A stretch of DNA of 64,000 nt from JAMXLO01 sp963791495 (GCA_963791495.1 CAWBST010000010.1:124001-188000); one strand, 5' to 3'. Numbered from the stretch's first letter, positions 1-9,681 are shown. The notes: a model not told the origin generated them from the sequence alone. Numbers and translations are program-made.

Positions 1-563
1 GAGCGGCGGCGCAGCAGTTCCTCCGCCTCCTCGCGTCCGTCGCGACCGAAGTATTTCTGCAGCAGGTACACCATCGCCCAGAGATGCCGGCCTTCCTCGA
101 CATTCACCTGGAACAGATTGCGCAGGTCATAGTTGGAAGGCGCTGTAGCACCGAGATGCCGCTGCTGCTCCACCGATGCAGGCTCGGTGTCGCCCTGGAT
201 CACCAGCAGGCGGCGCAGCATGGCGCGATACTCGCCCGGCACCTCCTGCCAGGCCGTCTCGCCCTTGTGCGCGCCAAATGGAATTTTCCGCCCCTCTACC
301 GCCGGCGCCAGCAGCACGCCCCAGCGATACTCCGGCATCCGCACATAGCCGAACTTCGCCCAACCTTCCGCGCCGACGCCGACCGCGGTGCGCAGATACA
401 CCAGCCTGTCCTGGAACCCTTCCGGTCCCATCTGCCGCCACCAGTCGATGTAGCCCGGATGCCAAGTCTCCAGCGCCTTCTTCACGCGCTGATCATCGTT
501 CAGGCCGACATTGTTCGGGATCAGTCCGTTGTAATCGACCGCTGTTGCGTCATGAACCGACAT
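1..563 (-). CDS. boxB: Benzoyl-CoA 2,3-epoxidase subunit BoxB (partial)
   Basis: N-terminal 187 residues of the di-iron oxygenase component that epoxidises benzoyl-CoA with O2 in the aerobic box pathway; the 3' end lies off the window. The start (MSVHDATAVDYNGLIPNNVG) is typical of BoxB. An EEGRH motif near residue 160 fits the ExxH di-iron ligand pair of the family. The ATG at 563 overlaps the boxC stop by one base (TGATG), indicating translational coupling. The family is usually about 470 residues, so less than half is visible. The reductase BoxA would be expected further downstream, outside the window. Confidence 0.93.
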   Translation of the reverse strand, partial: MSVHDATAVDYNGLIPNNVGLNDDQRVKKALETWHPGYIDWWRQMGPEGFQDRLVYLRTAVGVGAEGWAKFGYVRMPEYRWGVLLAPAVEGRKIPFGAHKGETAWQEVPGEYRAMLRRLLVIQGDTEPASVEQQRHLGATAPSNYDLRNLFQVNVEEGRHLWAMVYLLQKYFGRDGREEAEELLRRR

Positions 564-2209
564 CACGTTCGCTCCGTGTCATAGTGCGGCCGCACTCCGC
601 TGCCGTAGCGCTTCAACGAACCTTCCTCGCCCACTGCGCTGGGCCGCTGGAACACCCAGTTCTGCCACGCGGTCAACCGGCCGAAGATGCGTGTCTCCAT
701 CGTCTCTGGGCCGGCAAATCGCAGGTTGGCTTCCATTGCTGTCAGCGCGTCGGGCGAAAAAGACGCGCGCTCCTCCAGCATCAGCCGAACTTCATCGTCC
801 CAGTCCAACTCGTCATAGGCGGTTGTGACCAACCCGATCGCTTCGGCATCTTCCGCATGCAATGCCTCGCCCATGCGTTCACGCGCCTGAGTGAAGCTGT
901 CGGGTTCGCCGAGGAAACGGGTCGCCAAACGTGTCAGTCCATTGCCCATCGGGTACGCACCGAAGTTCAACGCGGACAGCTGCACATGCGCCGGACCGCG
1001 ATTGTCGCCACTGCGCGTGCCTACGAGCATCACCGAGCGATCGGCGGCGAACAGCAGCTCCGCGAGCGTGCCAGCAAAGCAGCTTCCCGGCTCGATCAAC
1101 GCGATCAGGCTGCGCGAGGTCATGTCGATGCGTTTCAGCACGCGCTTCCAGTAAAGGCGGATCTCGCGCACCAGCCAATCGTCCTTGTGCGTCTCCAGCA
1201 ATTCGTCGACAGCCAGAACCGCCGCGGCATCTCCTTCGGAGCGCAGCACGATCAGTCCAAGTGTCGGCTCGTTGAGCCGCAGATGCAGCATCGCATCATC
1301 GAGTTCGCGTGCCACGACCAGCGGCCAGAACGATGCCCCTGCCGCGTGGATTCCCACCGCGTCGCTCGGCAACGTGCTAGGCCCCAGCACGGTGATCGCT
1401 GCTCGATGGCCGGCGCGGTCGTGGACCACTCGAACATGCGAGTACGTCACACCGTCGTCGGAGAAAGTGCGTTGCAGCGGCGTCAGTGCGATACCCTTCG
1501 TATTTGTGGGCCGGTCGGACGCCGCCGCCAGAGCCAGCGCGCGTTCGCGTAGCGTCGCTTCCCAAGCCGACGGCGGCACTACTTCATCAACCAGCCGCCA
1601 CTCGACCGCACGGCGACCGCGCACACCTTCCTCGGTGGTGCAGAACGCATCGGCTCGGTCGCGTCGAACCAACCGCTTGTCGATCAGCCGCGTCAGTCCG
1701 CCGGTACCGGGCAGCACCGCGAGCAGCGGCACCTCCGGCAACGCAACGCCGGAGCGGCGATCGTCGATCAGCATGATGTGCTCGGCCGCCATCGCCAGCT
1801 CGTACCCGCCGCCGGCGGCACTACCGCTCACCGCGGCCAACCAAACTTGACCGGAATTAGCGCTGGCGTCCTCGATGGCGAGGCGCGTCTCGTTGGTGAA
1901 CTTGCAGAAGTTCACCTTGTGGCTGTGAAAGGCCTTGGCGAGCATGCGGATGTTGGCCCCTGCGCAGAACACGCCTTCCTTGCCGGAACGCAGAACCACG
2001 CAGCGCGCCTCGGGATGTTCGAAGCGCAGGCGCTGCACCGCATCGGCGAGCTCTATATCGACGCCGAGGTCGTAGGAGTTCAGCTTGAGCTCGCAACCCT
2101 CGAACAGGCCGCCATCCGGATCGACGTCCATCGTCAGTGTCGCAACCGGTCCATCGAACGCAAGACGCCAGTGGCGATAGCGACCTGGATCAGTTTGAAA
2201 GTCGATCAT
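563..2209 (-). CDS. boxC: 2,3-epoxybenzoyl-CoA dihydrolase BoxC
   Basis: 548-residue crotonase-superfamily enzyme that opens the 2,3-epoxybenzoyl-CoA ring hydrolytically to the dehydroadipyl semialdehyde-CoA. The N-terminus MIDFQTDPGRYRHWRLAFDG is the usual BoxC start. The frame stays open another 140 codons upstream, but that part lies over the preceding hydrolase gene. Two crotonase-like halves are visible, the first with the oxyanion-type stretch FCAGANIRML. Length matches the family (about 550). The ATG at 2209 overlaps the hydrolase stop by 3 bases within an ATGA, and the stop overlaps the boxB start, so three genes are coupled. Confidence 0.94.
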   Translation of the reverse strand: MIDFQTDPGRYRHWRLAFDGPVATLTMDVDPDGGLFEGCELKLNSYDLGVDIELADAVQRLRFEHPEARCVVLRSGKEGVFCAGANIRMLAKAFHSHKVNFCKFTNETRLAIEDASANSGQVWLAAVSGSAAGGGYELAMAAEHIMLIDDRRSGVALPEVPLLAVLPGTGGLTRLIDKRLVRRDRADAFCTTEEGVRGRRAVEWRLVDEVVPPSAWEATLRERALALAAASDRPTNTKGIALTPLQRTFSDDGVTYSHVRVVHDRAGHRAAITVLGPSTLPSDAVGIHAAGASFWPLVVARELDDAMLHLRLNEPTLGLIVLRSEGDAAAVLAVDELLETHKDDWLVREIRLYWKRVLKRIDMTSRSLIALIEPGSCFAGTLAELLFAADRSVMLVGTRSGDNRGPAHVQLSALNFGAYPMGNGLTRLATRFLGEPDSFTQARERMGEALHAEDAEAIGLVTTAYDELDWDDEVRLMLEERASFSPDALTAMEANLRFAGPETMETRIFGRLTAWQNWVFQRPSAVGEEGSLKRYGSGVRPHYDTERT

Positions 2210-2979
2210 GCCGCCGCTTCCATCAGCACACTCCGCACGAACCGTACGATCGCATCCAGGGTTGCCTGTCTTGCTTCGAGATGCGGCGAATGTCGGGCGC
2301 CATCGATCAGCCGCGTCTCCACGGAACATTTCGGCGCACGCTCCAGTAGGCGAAGCTGCGCCTCGGTGCCATACGGGTCGTCTGCCCCCTGCAACGCCAG
2401 CACTGGCACCTGAATGCGCGCGACCTGCTCCGTGATGTCGAATGCGCGAAACCGCGGATCGAGCCAAGCGTCGTTCCAACCACGAAATGCCATATCCACG
2501 TCGCGATGATACCTTGCCAGCCGCCGACGCAGATCGCCTTGGTCGTAGTCGTCTTTGATTGCGCGGATGGCGGCGATGTTGATCTCCTCGACGAAGAAGT
2601 GCGCGGCGATAAGCACCAACCCACACACGCGCGGATCACGCACCGCCCCAGCATGGATGGCGGCAATCGACCCACCATCGGAATGTCCGATCAGCACCGC
2701 GCGGCGCACCCCCGCCGCATCGAGCACACGCGGCAGCACGCCCAATGCCTCTTCGTGCATGTAGCGCATTGGCCGCGGCAACGGCACGGCGTCCGATCCA
2801 CCATAGCCGAAACGAGAATACGCAAACACACCGCAGCCGGTCGCCTCCGCCAGTGTCTCGGGGAAATCGCGCCACAGCGCGACGCAGCCGAGGCCCTCGT
2901 GCAGCAGCACAAGCGTCGGTGCCGCTTCCGAAGACGGCCCCCACCATTGCGTCTCCAGGTGCCTACGGTCGATGATCAT
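2206..2979 (-). CDS. Alpha/beta-fold hydrolase of the box operon
   Basis: 257-residue alpha/beta hydrolase. The nucleophile elbow GHSDGG (Ser about residue 98) and a C-terminal DGARHSPH stretch with the likely catalytic His support a Ser-His-Asp hydrolase. It starts 17 bases inside the benzoate-CoA ligase gene and ends in an ATGA overlap with boxC, so it is co-translated with the pathway. Such hydrolases accompany box clusters in several proteobacteria. A role as a thioesterase or ring-product hydrolase is inference; substrate unknown. Confidence 0.85.
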   Translation of the reverse strand: MIIDRRHLETQWWGPSSEAAPTLVLLHEGLGCVALWRDFPETLAEATGCGVFAYSRFGYGGSDAVPLPRPMRYMHEEALGVLPRVLDAAGVRRAVLIGHSDGGSIAAIHAGAVRDPRVCGLVLIAAHFFVEEINIAAIRAIKDDYDQGDLRRRLARYHRDVDMAFRGWNDAWLDPRFRAFDITEQVARIQVPVLALQGADDPYGTEAQLRLLERAPKCSVETRLIDGARHSPHLEARQATLDAIVRFVRSVLMEAAA

Positions 2980-4537
2980 CGCGCAGCCGGAAGCGCTGGA
3001 TCTTGCCGGTCGCCGTCTTCGGCAGGCCGTCGACGAACTCGATCCAGCGCGGATATTTCCACACGCCGATCCGCTCCTTCACGTGCGTCCTCAGCAGTTC
3101 CTTCACCGTCTCGGCGTCCTGCTGCCGCGCAGCGTCCTGCAGCACAACGAACGCCTTGGGCTTGGTGAGCCCGTCGCGGTCCTGCGCACCCACCACCGCC
3201 GATTCAAGCACCGCGGGATGCGAGACAAGCGCCTCCTCCACCTCGAAGGGAGACACCCAGACGCCGCTCACCTTCAGCATCTCGTCGGTACGGCCGCAGA
3301 ACCGATAATAACCGTCCCCATCACGAATATAGGTATCGCCGGTATGCGTCCACTCGCCGCGGAACGTGCGCCGCGTCTTGTCGCGCTGGTTCCAGTAGCC
3401 GTCGGCCGCGGACGGACCACGCACCACCAATTCGCCCGCTTCGCCGTTCGGCACGCGACCGCCGTGCTCATCCAGGATCATCGCATCGTAGCCCGGCACC
3501 GGCTTGCCCGAGGTGCCGTAGCGGATGTCGTCGGCGCGGTTGGACACGAAAATATGCAGCATCTCGGTGGAACCGATGCCGTCGAGAATGTCTACGCCGA
3601 CCATCTCGGACCAGCGCCGACCGATGTCGGCGGGCAGCGCCTCGCCGGCCGAGATACAGCAGCGCAGCCGGTCCGATCCCGCACCCGGTCCGATGCGCGG
3701 ATTGGCCAGCATCGACGCGAACAGCGTCGGCACGCCGGCGAAGATCGTCGGCTGATGGCGTTGCATCGTGTCCATTACTGCATCGGGCGTCGGGCGGTCG
3801 GGCAGCAGCACGGCGCCTGCGCCGACCGACATTGGGAAGGTCATCGCATTGCCGAGCCCGTAGGCGTGGAACGCCTTCGCCACGGAGAAGATCAGGTCAT
3901 CCTCCCGGATCTGCAGCACCTGCGCGCCATAGGTATCGGCCGTTGCGCGGAGACTGCCATGCACATGTCGCACGCCCTTCGGTGCCCCGGTTGAACCGGA
4001 CGAGTACAGCCAGAATGCCACCTCGTCCGCCGGCGTGATCGCGGTTGGTGTCGCTGGATCGCCGCTGCCGATGAATTCGGCAAATCCCACCGCACGCACA
4101 CCGTCGATCGGTGCAGGGGCACCACCGTCCGGCTGCGCCACGATGATACAGCGCAGGTCTGCGACGCTGTGCAGCACCGGAAGCAACGGAGCAACCAGAG
4201 GGGCCGAGATCACCAGTGCATCCGCGCGGCTGTCGGCCAGGATGTAGCCGACGACCTCATGGGTCAGCAGCGTATTGATCGGCACCGGCACCACGCCTGC
4301 ACGGATTGCGCCCCAGAAGGCGACCGGAAAATCCACCGTATCGAGCAGCAGCAGCGCGACGCGATGTTCGCGTCCCACGCCGGCCGCGCGCAGGGCGCCA
4401 GCGAAGCGACGGGTCGCCGCCGCAAGCTCGGCATAGCTCAGCGACCGCCAGGGGTCGCGGAATACCGTCGCGGCTCCACGCTCCTCGTGCTCATGCCGAT
4501 CGACAAAGTACTCGACCGCGTTCCCGTTGTCGGACAT
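2963..4537 (-). CDS. bclA: Benzoate-CoA ligase
   Basis: 524-residue adenylate-forming (ANL) acyl-CoA synthetase that activates benzoate with ATP and CoA, the entry step of the box pathway. Motifs: P-loop-like YSSGSTGAPKG, ISAGEALP, GIGSTEMLHIF (A5 region), HTGDTY and the C-terminal PKTATGKIQRF with the acyl-AMP lysine. The ATG at 4537 follows a CGGAGGGCACCAG leader with a good ribosome site; a longer in-frame extension upstream has no such site and is rejected. First gene of the box operon visible here, divergent from upp. Benzoate is inferred as substrate from the context and the close family resemblance. Confidence 0.92.
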   Translation of the reverse strand: MSDNGNAVEYFVDRHEHEERGAATVFRDPWRSLSYAELAAATRRFAGALRAAGVGREHRVALLLLDTVDFPVAFWGAIRAGVVPVPINTLLTHEVVGYILADSRADALVISAPLVAPLLPVLHSVADLRCIIVAQPDGGAPAPIDGVRAVGFAEFIGSGDPATPTAITPADEVAFWLYSSGSTGAPKGVRHVHGSLRATADTYGAQVLQIREDDLIFSVAKAFHAYGLGNAMTFPMSVGAGAVLLPDRPTPDAVMDTMQRHQPTIFAGVPTLFASMLANPRIGPGAGSDRLRCCISAGEALPADIGRRWSEMVGVDILDGIGSTEMLHIFVSNRADDIRYGTSGKPVPGYDAMILDEHGGRVPNGEAGELVVRGPSAADGYWNQRDKTRRTFRGEWTHTGDTYIRDGDGYYRFCGRTDEMLKVSGVWVSPFEVEEALVSHPAVLESAVVGAQDRDGLTKPKAFVVLQDAARQQDAETVKELLRTHVKERIGVWKYPRWIEFVDGLPKTATGKIQRFRLRDDHRP

Positions 4538-4665
4538 CTGGTGCCCTCCGCCGCCAACCTCACCCGGAGGATGCGGGCACGGCAAGTGCCCGCAAACCAC
4601 GGTCATTGACATCACCCAGAGGAACCGGATGCTGCGTCTACTCGCAGCCACGGCCCCTGCACCAG

Positions 4666-5304
4666 ATGACGGTCACCGATATTGTTACCGTAATCGACCA
4701 CCCCCTGGTCCAGCACAAGCTGACCCTCCTGCGCGACCGGCGGACCCCCACCGCCCAGTTCCGCCAACTCGCCCGTGAGATCAGTCTGCTGCTGGCCTAC
4801 GAGGTCACCCGCGACCTGCCGCTCACATCCATCGCGATCGACACGCCTCTCGAGCCCATGCTGGCTCCCTGCCTCGCCGGCAAGAAACTGTGCTTCGTCT
4901 CGATCCTGCGCGCCGGCAATGGAATCCTGGACGGCATGCTGGATCTCGTGCCCTCCGCACGGATCGGCCACATCGGCTTGTACCGCAACCCGGTCACGCT
5001 CCAGGCGGTGCAGTATTACCTGAAGCTGCCAGACGACGTGCGCGAGCGCCTCTGCGTCGTAGTCGACCCAATGGTTGCCACTGGTCATTCCGCCAGTGCC
5101 GCGGTGGCACGGCTCCGCGAGGCCGGCGTGACCAGAGTCCGCTTCGTCTGCCTGATCGCCGCACCCCAGGGGCTGCGCACTTTCGCCGCGGACCATCCCG
5201 ACGTTCCCGTGTTCACCGCAGCTATCGACCGCGAACTGGACGAGCACGGCTACATCCGCCCCGGTCTCGGCGACGCCGGCGACCGCCTGTTCGGCACAAA
5301 ATAG
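4666..5304 (+). CDS. upp: Uracil phosphoribosyltransferase
   Basis: 212 residues. Converts uracil and PRPP to UMP in pyrimidine salvage. The start MTVTDIVTVIDHPLVQHKLT and SILRAGNGILDGM are characteristic. The PRPP-binding loop reads VVDPMVATGHSASAA, where the family usually has DPMLATGGSA, so one glycine is replaced by His. The C-terminus has a Y-I-x-P-G-L-G-D-A-G-D-R-x-F-G-T-K ending typical of Upp. The gene is divergent from the box operon and ends two bases before the convergent amidase stop. Length fits the family (about 210). Confidence 0.96.
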   Translation: MTVTDIVTVIDHPLVQHKLTLLRDRRTPTAQFRQLAREISLLLAYEVTRDLPLTSIAIDTPLEPMLAPCLAGKKLCFVSILRAGNGILDGMLDLVPSARIGHIGLYRNPVTLQAVQYYLKLPDDVRERLCVVVDPMVATGHSASAAVARLREAGVTRVRFVCLIAAPQGLRTFAADHPDVPVFTAAIDRELDEHGYIRPGLGDAGDRLFGTK

Positions 5305-5306
5305 CG

Positions 5307-6476
5307 TCAGCCAGCCATCGCCCGTGCCACGGCGACCAGCGTCGCGTCACTGCCGCGACCACCCACGATAGAGAGCCCGATCGGCAGTCCATCGACTTCG
5401 GGTCCGGGCAGGCTGACCTGCGGCACCCCAGTCAGGCCGCCATGCGAGCAGAGACAGGAGATGCGGTCGCGCAGCGGGCCGAGCACCGGCAGCGGCAGCC
5501 CCTTTTTCGGCGCCGGAAACGGTGTGGTCGGCAGGCAAAGGATCGTCCCGGACGGAAGCAGGTAAGCCATCCGCCCGCGCGCCTCTTGTCGCATCAGGTC
5601 GGCCCAGCCTCGCTCCGCCTCGCCGATCATCGAACCAGCGACAAGGCCGCGCGCAACGTTGAACGCCATACGCGGGTTGTCGCGCTCCACCCACGGCCGG
5701 AAGGTCTGCCAGGCCTCGACCGGCTGCAGTGTCCGCTGCGCCCGCGACCAGACCGAGAGGCCCTGCGGCGCCATCACCTCGTCGCGCACCTTGCCGATCA
5801 GCGCCGCTAGGCGATCCACCATCGGCCGCAGTGCCACGGCCACATCCGCGTCGGCGAACCCAAACGCATCGACTGCAACAATGAAACTCGTGGGCAGCGT
5901 GGTCGGGATCGATTCGCCCAGAAGCACGCTCGAGACGCGCGCAAACGTCGCAGCATCGCGGGCAAACCAGCCGGTCGTGTCCGAACTCGGTGCCTGCGGC
6001 AGCATGCCGGTGAGATCGAGGCGCCCATGCGTCGGGCGGATGCCATACAGGCCACAGAAACTCGCCGGCACGCGCACCGAGCCGCCGGTATCGGTGCCCA
6101 GCGCCGTGTCGCACAGGCCCGCGGCGACCGCAGCGGCAGAGCCCGACGACGAACCGCCCGGCACGCGATCCGGCGCGCGGGTGTTGAGCGGTGTGCCGTC
6201 GAACGCGTTCTCGCCCAGGATGCCGAGAGAGACTTCGTCGGTGATCGTCTTGCCGATCAGCGTGGCACCCGCGTCCAGCAGCGTCTGCACCGCCCAGGCA
6301 TGACGCGTCGGCACTGGATGGACGCGCGCCCAGTCGTGGTTGCCGCCGCCGGTCGGATGGCCCGCGACATCGAACAGGTCTTTCGCGGCGAACGTCAGCC
6401 CGCGCAACGGGCCGTTCGGGGCACCCTCTATGGAGATGCGTGGTCCAGGGACGAACGCATTGATCGGATCATGCAT
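5307..6476 (-). CDS. Amidase (amidase signature family)
   Basis: 389 residues. The amidase signature Ser-cisSer-Lys triad is visible: Lys in FAAKDLFDVAG, the first Ser in PGGSSSGSAAAVAAG, and the nucleophile region GTDTGGSVRVPASFCG. This N-terminal half is fully conserved; the C-terminal half is shorter than in 450-500 residue amidases, resembling compact AtzE or indole-acetamide-hydrolase-like members. The ATG at 6476 (MHDPINAF) is preferred to an upstream in-frame start in the leader. Substrate cannot be told. Convergent with upp, divergent from the NTF2-like gene. Confidence 0.88.
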   Translation of the reverse strand: MHDPINAFVPGPRISIEGAPNGPLRGLTFAAKDLFDVAGHPTGGGNHDWARVHPVPTRHAWAVQTLLDAGATLIGKTITDEVSLGILGENAFDGTPLNTRAPDRVPGGSSSGSAAAVAAGLCDTALGTDTGGSVRVPASFCGLYGIRPTHGRLDLTGMLPQAPSSDTTGWFARDAATFARVSSVLLGESIPTTLPTSFIVAVDAFGFADADVAVALRPMVDRLAALIGKVRDEVMAPQGLSVWSRAQRTLQPVEAWQTFRPWVERDNPRMAFNVARGLVAGSMIGEAERGWADLMRQEARGRMAYLLPSGTILCLPTTPFPAPKKGLPLPVLGPLRDRISCLCSHGGLTGVPQVSLPGPEVDGLPIGLSIVGGRGSDATLVAVARAMAG

Positions 6477-6544
6477 CGGCGGCCTCGCTGGCGGCAAAGA
6501 TAAGACGGCATTACACTGCGCCCGCACGATAGGGAGCGAAACAC

Positions 6545-6919
6545 ATGGCCGACAATGCACAGACGATCATCGACCTGGACCGCAAGCGCATGCAGGCGAT
6601 GGCTGACAAGGACATCGACACACTGAACACGCTGCTGGCCGACGATCTCATCTACACTCATTCGTCAGCTCGCCTCGACACCAAGCAGAGCCTGATCGGC
6701 AACATGCAATCCGGCGCAACGGTCTACAACGCGGTCGAACCGTCAGATGTGAAGGCGCAGGACCTCGGCAGCGCGGTCGTGCTGACCGGAGTAGCGCGCA
6801 TCCGTGTCACCTCAGGTGGCAAGCCGAACGCGTTCGCGGTCCGCTTCACCGATGTGTACGCCAACAAGGGCGGCAAGTGGCAGATGGTCACCTGGCAGTC
6901 CACGCGTCTGGCGGAATAA
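6545..6919 (+). CDS. NTF2-like / DUF4440 domain protein
   Basis: 124 residues. A small SnoaL/NTF2-fold protein: N-terminal helix, the stretch LADDLIYTHSSARLDTKQSL, and C-terminal strands ending WQMVTWQSTRLA, typical of DUF4440/DUF4864-type proteins. These form cone-shaped pockets and range from enzymes to ligand binders, so no reaction is proposed. A good ribosome site (AGGGAGCG) precedes the ATG. Single-gene unit, divergent from the amidase and convergent with the GH127 gene. Confidence 0.85.
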   Translation: MADNAQTIIDLDRKRMQAMADKDIDTLNTLLADDLIYTHSSARLDTKQSLIGNMQSGATVYNAVEPSDVKAQDLGSAVVLTGVARIRVTSGGKPNAFAVRFTDVYANKGGKWQMVTWQSTRLAE

Positions 6920-6928
6920 AGCGCGCCG

Positions 6929-8839
6929 TCACACGCCCCGCAGCCAGACCGCCATGCTGCCTGGCCCGCGGTGCGCCCAGAGCGGATAGGGAACGGCGCG
7001 CACTATAGCCGGCTTGAGCTGCGGTGCAGTGTCTCGATAGAGCTGATCGCCCCAGCCCTGTTCGCTTGCGGTCACAACCGGCAGCTGCAACGTGCCGACG
7101 CCGCCGAGCAGGTCTGGCTCGAAGCGCGTGCCGATGGTTGCCGAGCGATCAAGCATCAATCGCTCGACATCGCATCCGGCATCCGTTTCCTCGGCACAGT
7201 AGATGAATGGGCCGCGCTGCAAGGCCACGCGACCGATGTCGAATACCAACGTCGGCCGTGCCGACAGGCGGCGCACCCGCATAGAAAGTGACAGAGATAC
7301 GCGGTCACCCGGCGCCCAGTCACGCTCGATTCGGAGGTAACCGCGATCAAGCATCGGCGCCACTGTCTCACCATTGACCGCGACACTGAACGCACTACTC
7401 CACTCGGGATTGCGCATCCGCAGTGCGAAATGCACCGGACGCGCTGCTTCGACGGTGATTTGAACATCGCCGTCCCACGGGAACCGCGTCGCCTGCCGCA
7501 ATGTCACCTCGGCGCCATCGATGATTGCCGCCAGCCGACTCTGACCATAGAGGTGCAAAGACAATTCGCCCGGCGCGACAGAGGCGACATAGTTGCCGAG
7601 TGACGCGACCAGCCGCGCGATGTTCGCGGGACAGCACGGACAGCGATGCCAGACCCAGCGCTCGACGCCGCCGCGGCTCGCCAGGCGATTCTCGTAGAAG
7701 AAGCGATCGCCTTGCAGCGATATGCCGCTCACCGCGCCATTGTACAGCGCACGCTCCATGATGTCGGCGTAGAGGGATTCGCCGGTCATCAGCAGCATGC
7801 GATGCGCCCAGAACACCAGCCCGACCGCGGCGCAGGTCTCGGCGTAGGCAGTCTCGTTCGGCAGATCGTAGTCGCGTGTGAAGCCCTCGTTGGTCCATGA
7901 TGGCCCGAGACCGCCGGTGACGTAGAGACGCTTCTCCGTCAGATCGCGCCACAGCCGGACGCAGGCGTCGCGCAGTCCGCCATCGCCGTCCTCGGCTGCC
8001 AGATCGGCCATAGCCGAGTAGAGATACATCGCGCGCACTGCATGGCCCACCACCTTGTCCTGCTCGCGAACCGGAACATGCGACTGGTTGTACTCGTAGA
8101 TGCGGTGATACCAAGCGGCCGGATCACTGCCGCGCGTACGCGCCTCGCTGTCGAAATAGTGCGGCTGCCGTCCGCGCTCATCGATGAAGTAGCGTGCCAA
8201 GTCCATGTAGCGCGCCTCGCCGGTGAAACGAGCGAGCTTGACCAGCGCGAGCTCGATCTCCTCGTGCCCACAATAGCCGTGACGCTGGCGCTCGCCGCGA
8301 CCGAAGATGCGCGCGATGAGGTCGGCATAGCGACACATCGCATCGAGCAGTCGGCGCTTGCCGGTCGCGGCAGCATAGGCGACCGCTCCTTCCATCAGAT
8401 GGCCGGCGCAATAGAGTTCGTGCCAGTCGCGCAGGTTGCTCCACTTCGCCTCGGGCGCGCGGCGCTGGAAGTAGCTGTTGAAATACCCATCCGGCTGTTG
8501 CGCCGCCTCGATGCGCGCAACGATGTCGTCGATCAGAGCCTCGAGATCTGCATCCCGGCGCGTCGCCAGCGTGTAGGCGGCAGCTTCAATCCACTTGCCG
8601 ATATCAGAATCCCAATACATCACCGGCGTGGCCGGCTTGGTGCCAATCGGCGTTACTTCACATGGGATGGGCAGCGCGTCGACCGGCGCGCGCACATCCA
8701 GCGCGGCGAAGATACCGGCCTTCTCATACTGGCGATACAGGAATGGAATGGTGGCGGTACGCACCGCTGCCTGGCGCGGCGCCCAGAACCCATCCTCGAA
8801 GGCAACCGCTGTGAACGGCACTGCTCTGCAGGTGGCCAT
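6929..8839 (-). CDS. GH127 beta-L-arabinofuranosidase-like glycosidase
   Basis: 636 residues, a DUF1680/GH127 enzyme. In characterised members (HypBA1) a zinc-bound cysteine is the nucleophile; the matching Cys-rich motif here is WHRCPCCPANIARL, about residue 405. The helical barrel includes YNGAVSGISL and ETAYAETCAAVGLVFWAHRM. The ATG at 8839 follows AGGAGGGAGCG; an upstream GTG would place that site inside the gene. It is the last gene behind a sugar ABC transporter, so hydrolysis of imported arabinosides in the cytoplasm is likely (inference). No signal peptide seen. Confidence 0.9.
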   Translation of the reverse strand: MATCRAVPFTAVAFEDGFWAPRQAAVRTATIPFLYRQYEKAGIFAALDVRAPVDALPIPCEVTPIGTKPATPVMYWDSDIGKWIEAAAYTLATRRDADLEALIDDIVARIEAAQQPDGYFNSYFQRRAPEAKWSNLRDWHELYCAGHLMEGAVAYAAATGKRRLLDAMCRYADLIARIFGRGERQRHGYCGHEEIELALVKLARFTGEARYMDLARYFIDERGRQPHYFDSEARTRGSDPAAWYHRIYEYNQSHVPVREQDKVVGHAVRAMYLYSAMADLAAEDGDGGLRDACVRLWRDLTEKRLYVTGGLGPSWTNEGFTRDYDLPNETAYAETCAAVGLVFWAHRMLLMTGESLYADIMERALYNGAVSGISLQGDRFFYENRLASRGGVERWVWHRCPCCPANIARLVASLGNYVASVAPGELSLHLYGQSRLAAIIDGAEVTLRQATRFPWDGDVQITVEAARPVHFALRMRNPEWSSAFSVAVNGETVAPMLDRGYLRIERDWAPGDRVSLSLSMRVRRLSARPTLVFDIGRVALQRGPFIYCAEETDAGCDVERLMLDRSATIGTRFEPDLLGGVGTLQLPVVTASEQGWGDQLYRDTAPQLKPAIVRAVPYPLWAHRGPGSMAVWLRGV

Positions 8840-8853
8840 CGCGCTCCCTCCTG

Positions 8854-9681
8854 TCACTTCAATGCTCCCGCAGTCAGCCCCGCCACGATACGCCGCTGCA
8901 GCACCAGGAACAGCAGCAGGACCGGCAGTACGAACACCGACGAGAATGCCATGACCCGGTTCCAGTCGGCATACTCCGCGCCCACGAAGCTGTAGATGCC
9001 GACCGTCGCCGGCTGCAGATCCTGCCGGCTCAGCAATGTCAGCGCGTAGACGAACTGTCCGTAGGCCTGCACGAAGCTCAGCGCGCCGACCACGATCAGT
9101 GGAATGTGCATGATCGGCAGCACGATGCGGCAGAAGGTCTGAAAGCGATTGCAGCCGTCGACCAGCGACGCCTCCTCCAGTTCGATCGGCACCTGCCGGA
9201 ACATGGGTCGAAGGATCACCAGCGCGAAGGCCAGCGTCTTCGACGTCGTCGCCATGATCACCGCAGTCAGAGTGTTCAGCAGGCCGATCGACTTGAAGAT
9301 GATGAACATCGGCGTCGCGAGCAGTGCATCGGGGAACACCTGGAGCATCAGCACGGTGAACAGCGCGGCATCAACGAGACGACTGCGCAGGCGGCTCAGC
9401 GCGTAGCCGCCACAGGCACCCATCGCCACGGTCAGCAGCGTAACCGGCACGGCGATCGCCAGGCTGTTGCGCAGGTAGCGCAGCACGTCCTCGCGCATGA
9501 ACACGTAGCTGAAGGCGGCGAGCGACGGCGCGCGCGGGAACAGCGTGGGCGGATTGGCGAAGATCTCGGCCGAGTTCTTCAGACCGGAGACGAACATCCA
9601 GTAGATCGGGAACAGGTACAGCGCGACGCCGGCCCCGGCGATCAGCGTGAGCAGGGGAGCGCGACGGCGTTTGGGGATCAC
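8854..9681 (-). CDS. Sugar ABC transporter permease (MalG type)
   Basis: 275-residue CUT1-family permease with six predicted membrane segments. The first starts near ITLIAGAGVALYLFPIYWMF-like residues and the EAA loop reads EEASLVDGCNRFQTFCRIVLP. The GTG at 9681 overlaps the upstream permease stop as GTGA, and the N-terminus VIPKRRRAPLLTL fits a MalG family start; a much longer upstream open frame is antisense to or overlaps the other permease and is rejected. Works with the preceding permease and binding protein; no ATPase is encoded in this operon, so a shared MsmK/UgpC-type ATPase is expected elsewhere. Confidence 0.93.
   Translation of the reverse strand: MIPKRRRAPLLTLIAGAGVALYLFPIYWMFVSGLKNSAEIFANPPTLFPRAPSLAAFSYVFMREDVLRYLRNSLAIAVPVTLLTVAMGACGGYALSRLRSRLVDAALFTVLMLQVFPDALLATPMFIIFKSIGLLNTLTAVIMATTSKTLAFALVILRPMFRQVPIELEEASLVDGCNRFQTFCRIVLPIMHIPLIVVGALSFVQAYGQFVYALTLLSRQDLQPATVGIYSFVGAEYADWNRVMAFSSVFVLPVLLLFLVLQRRIVAGLTAGALK

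Noticed and set aside
176..1552. A 458-codon open frame on the plus strand
   Set aside because: Antisense to boxB and boxC, which have clear family motifs and coupled starts.
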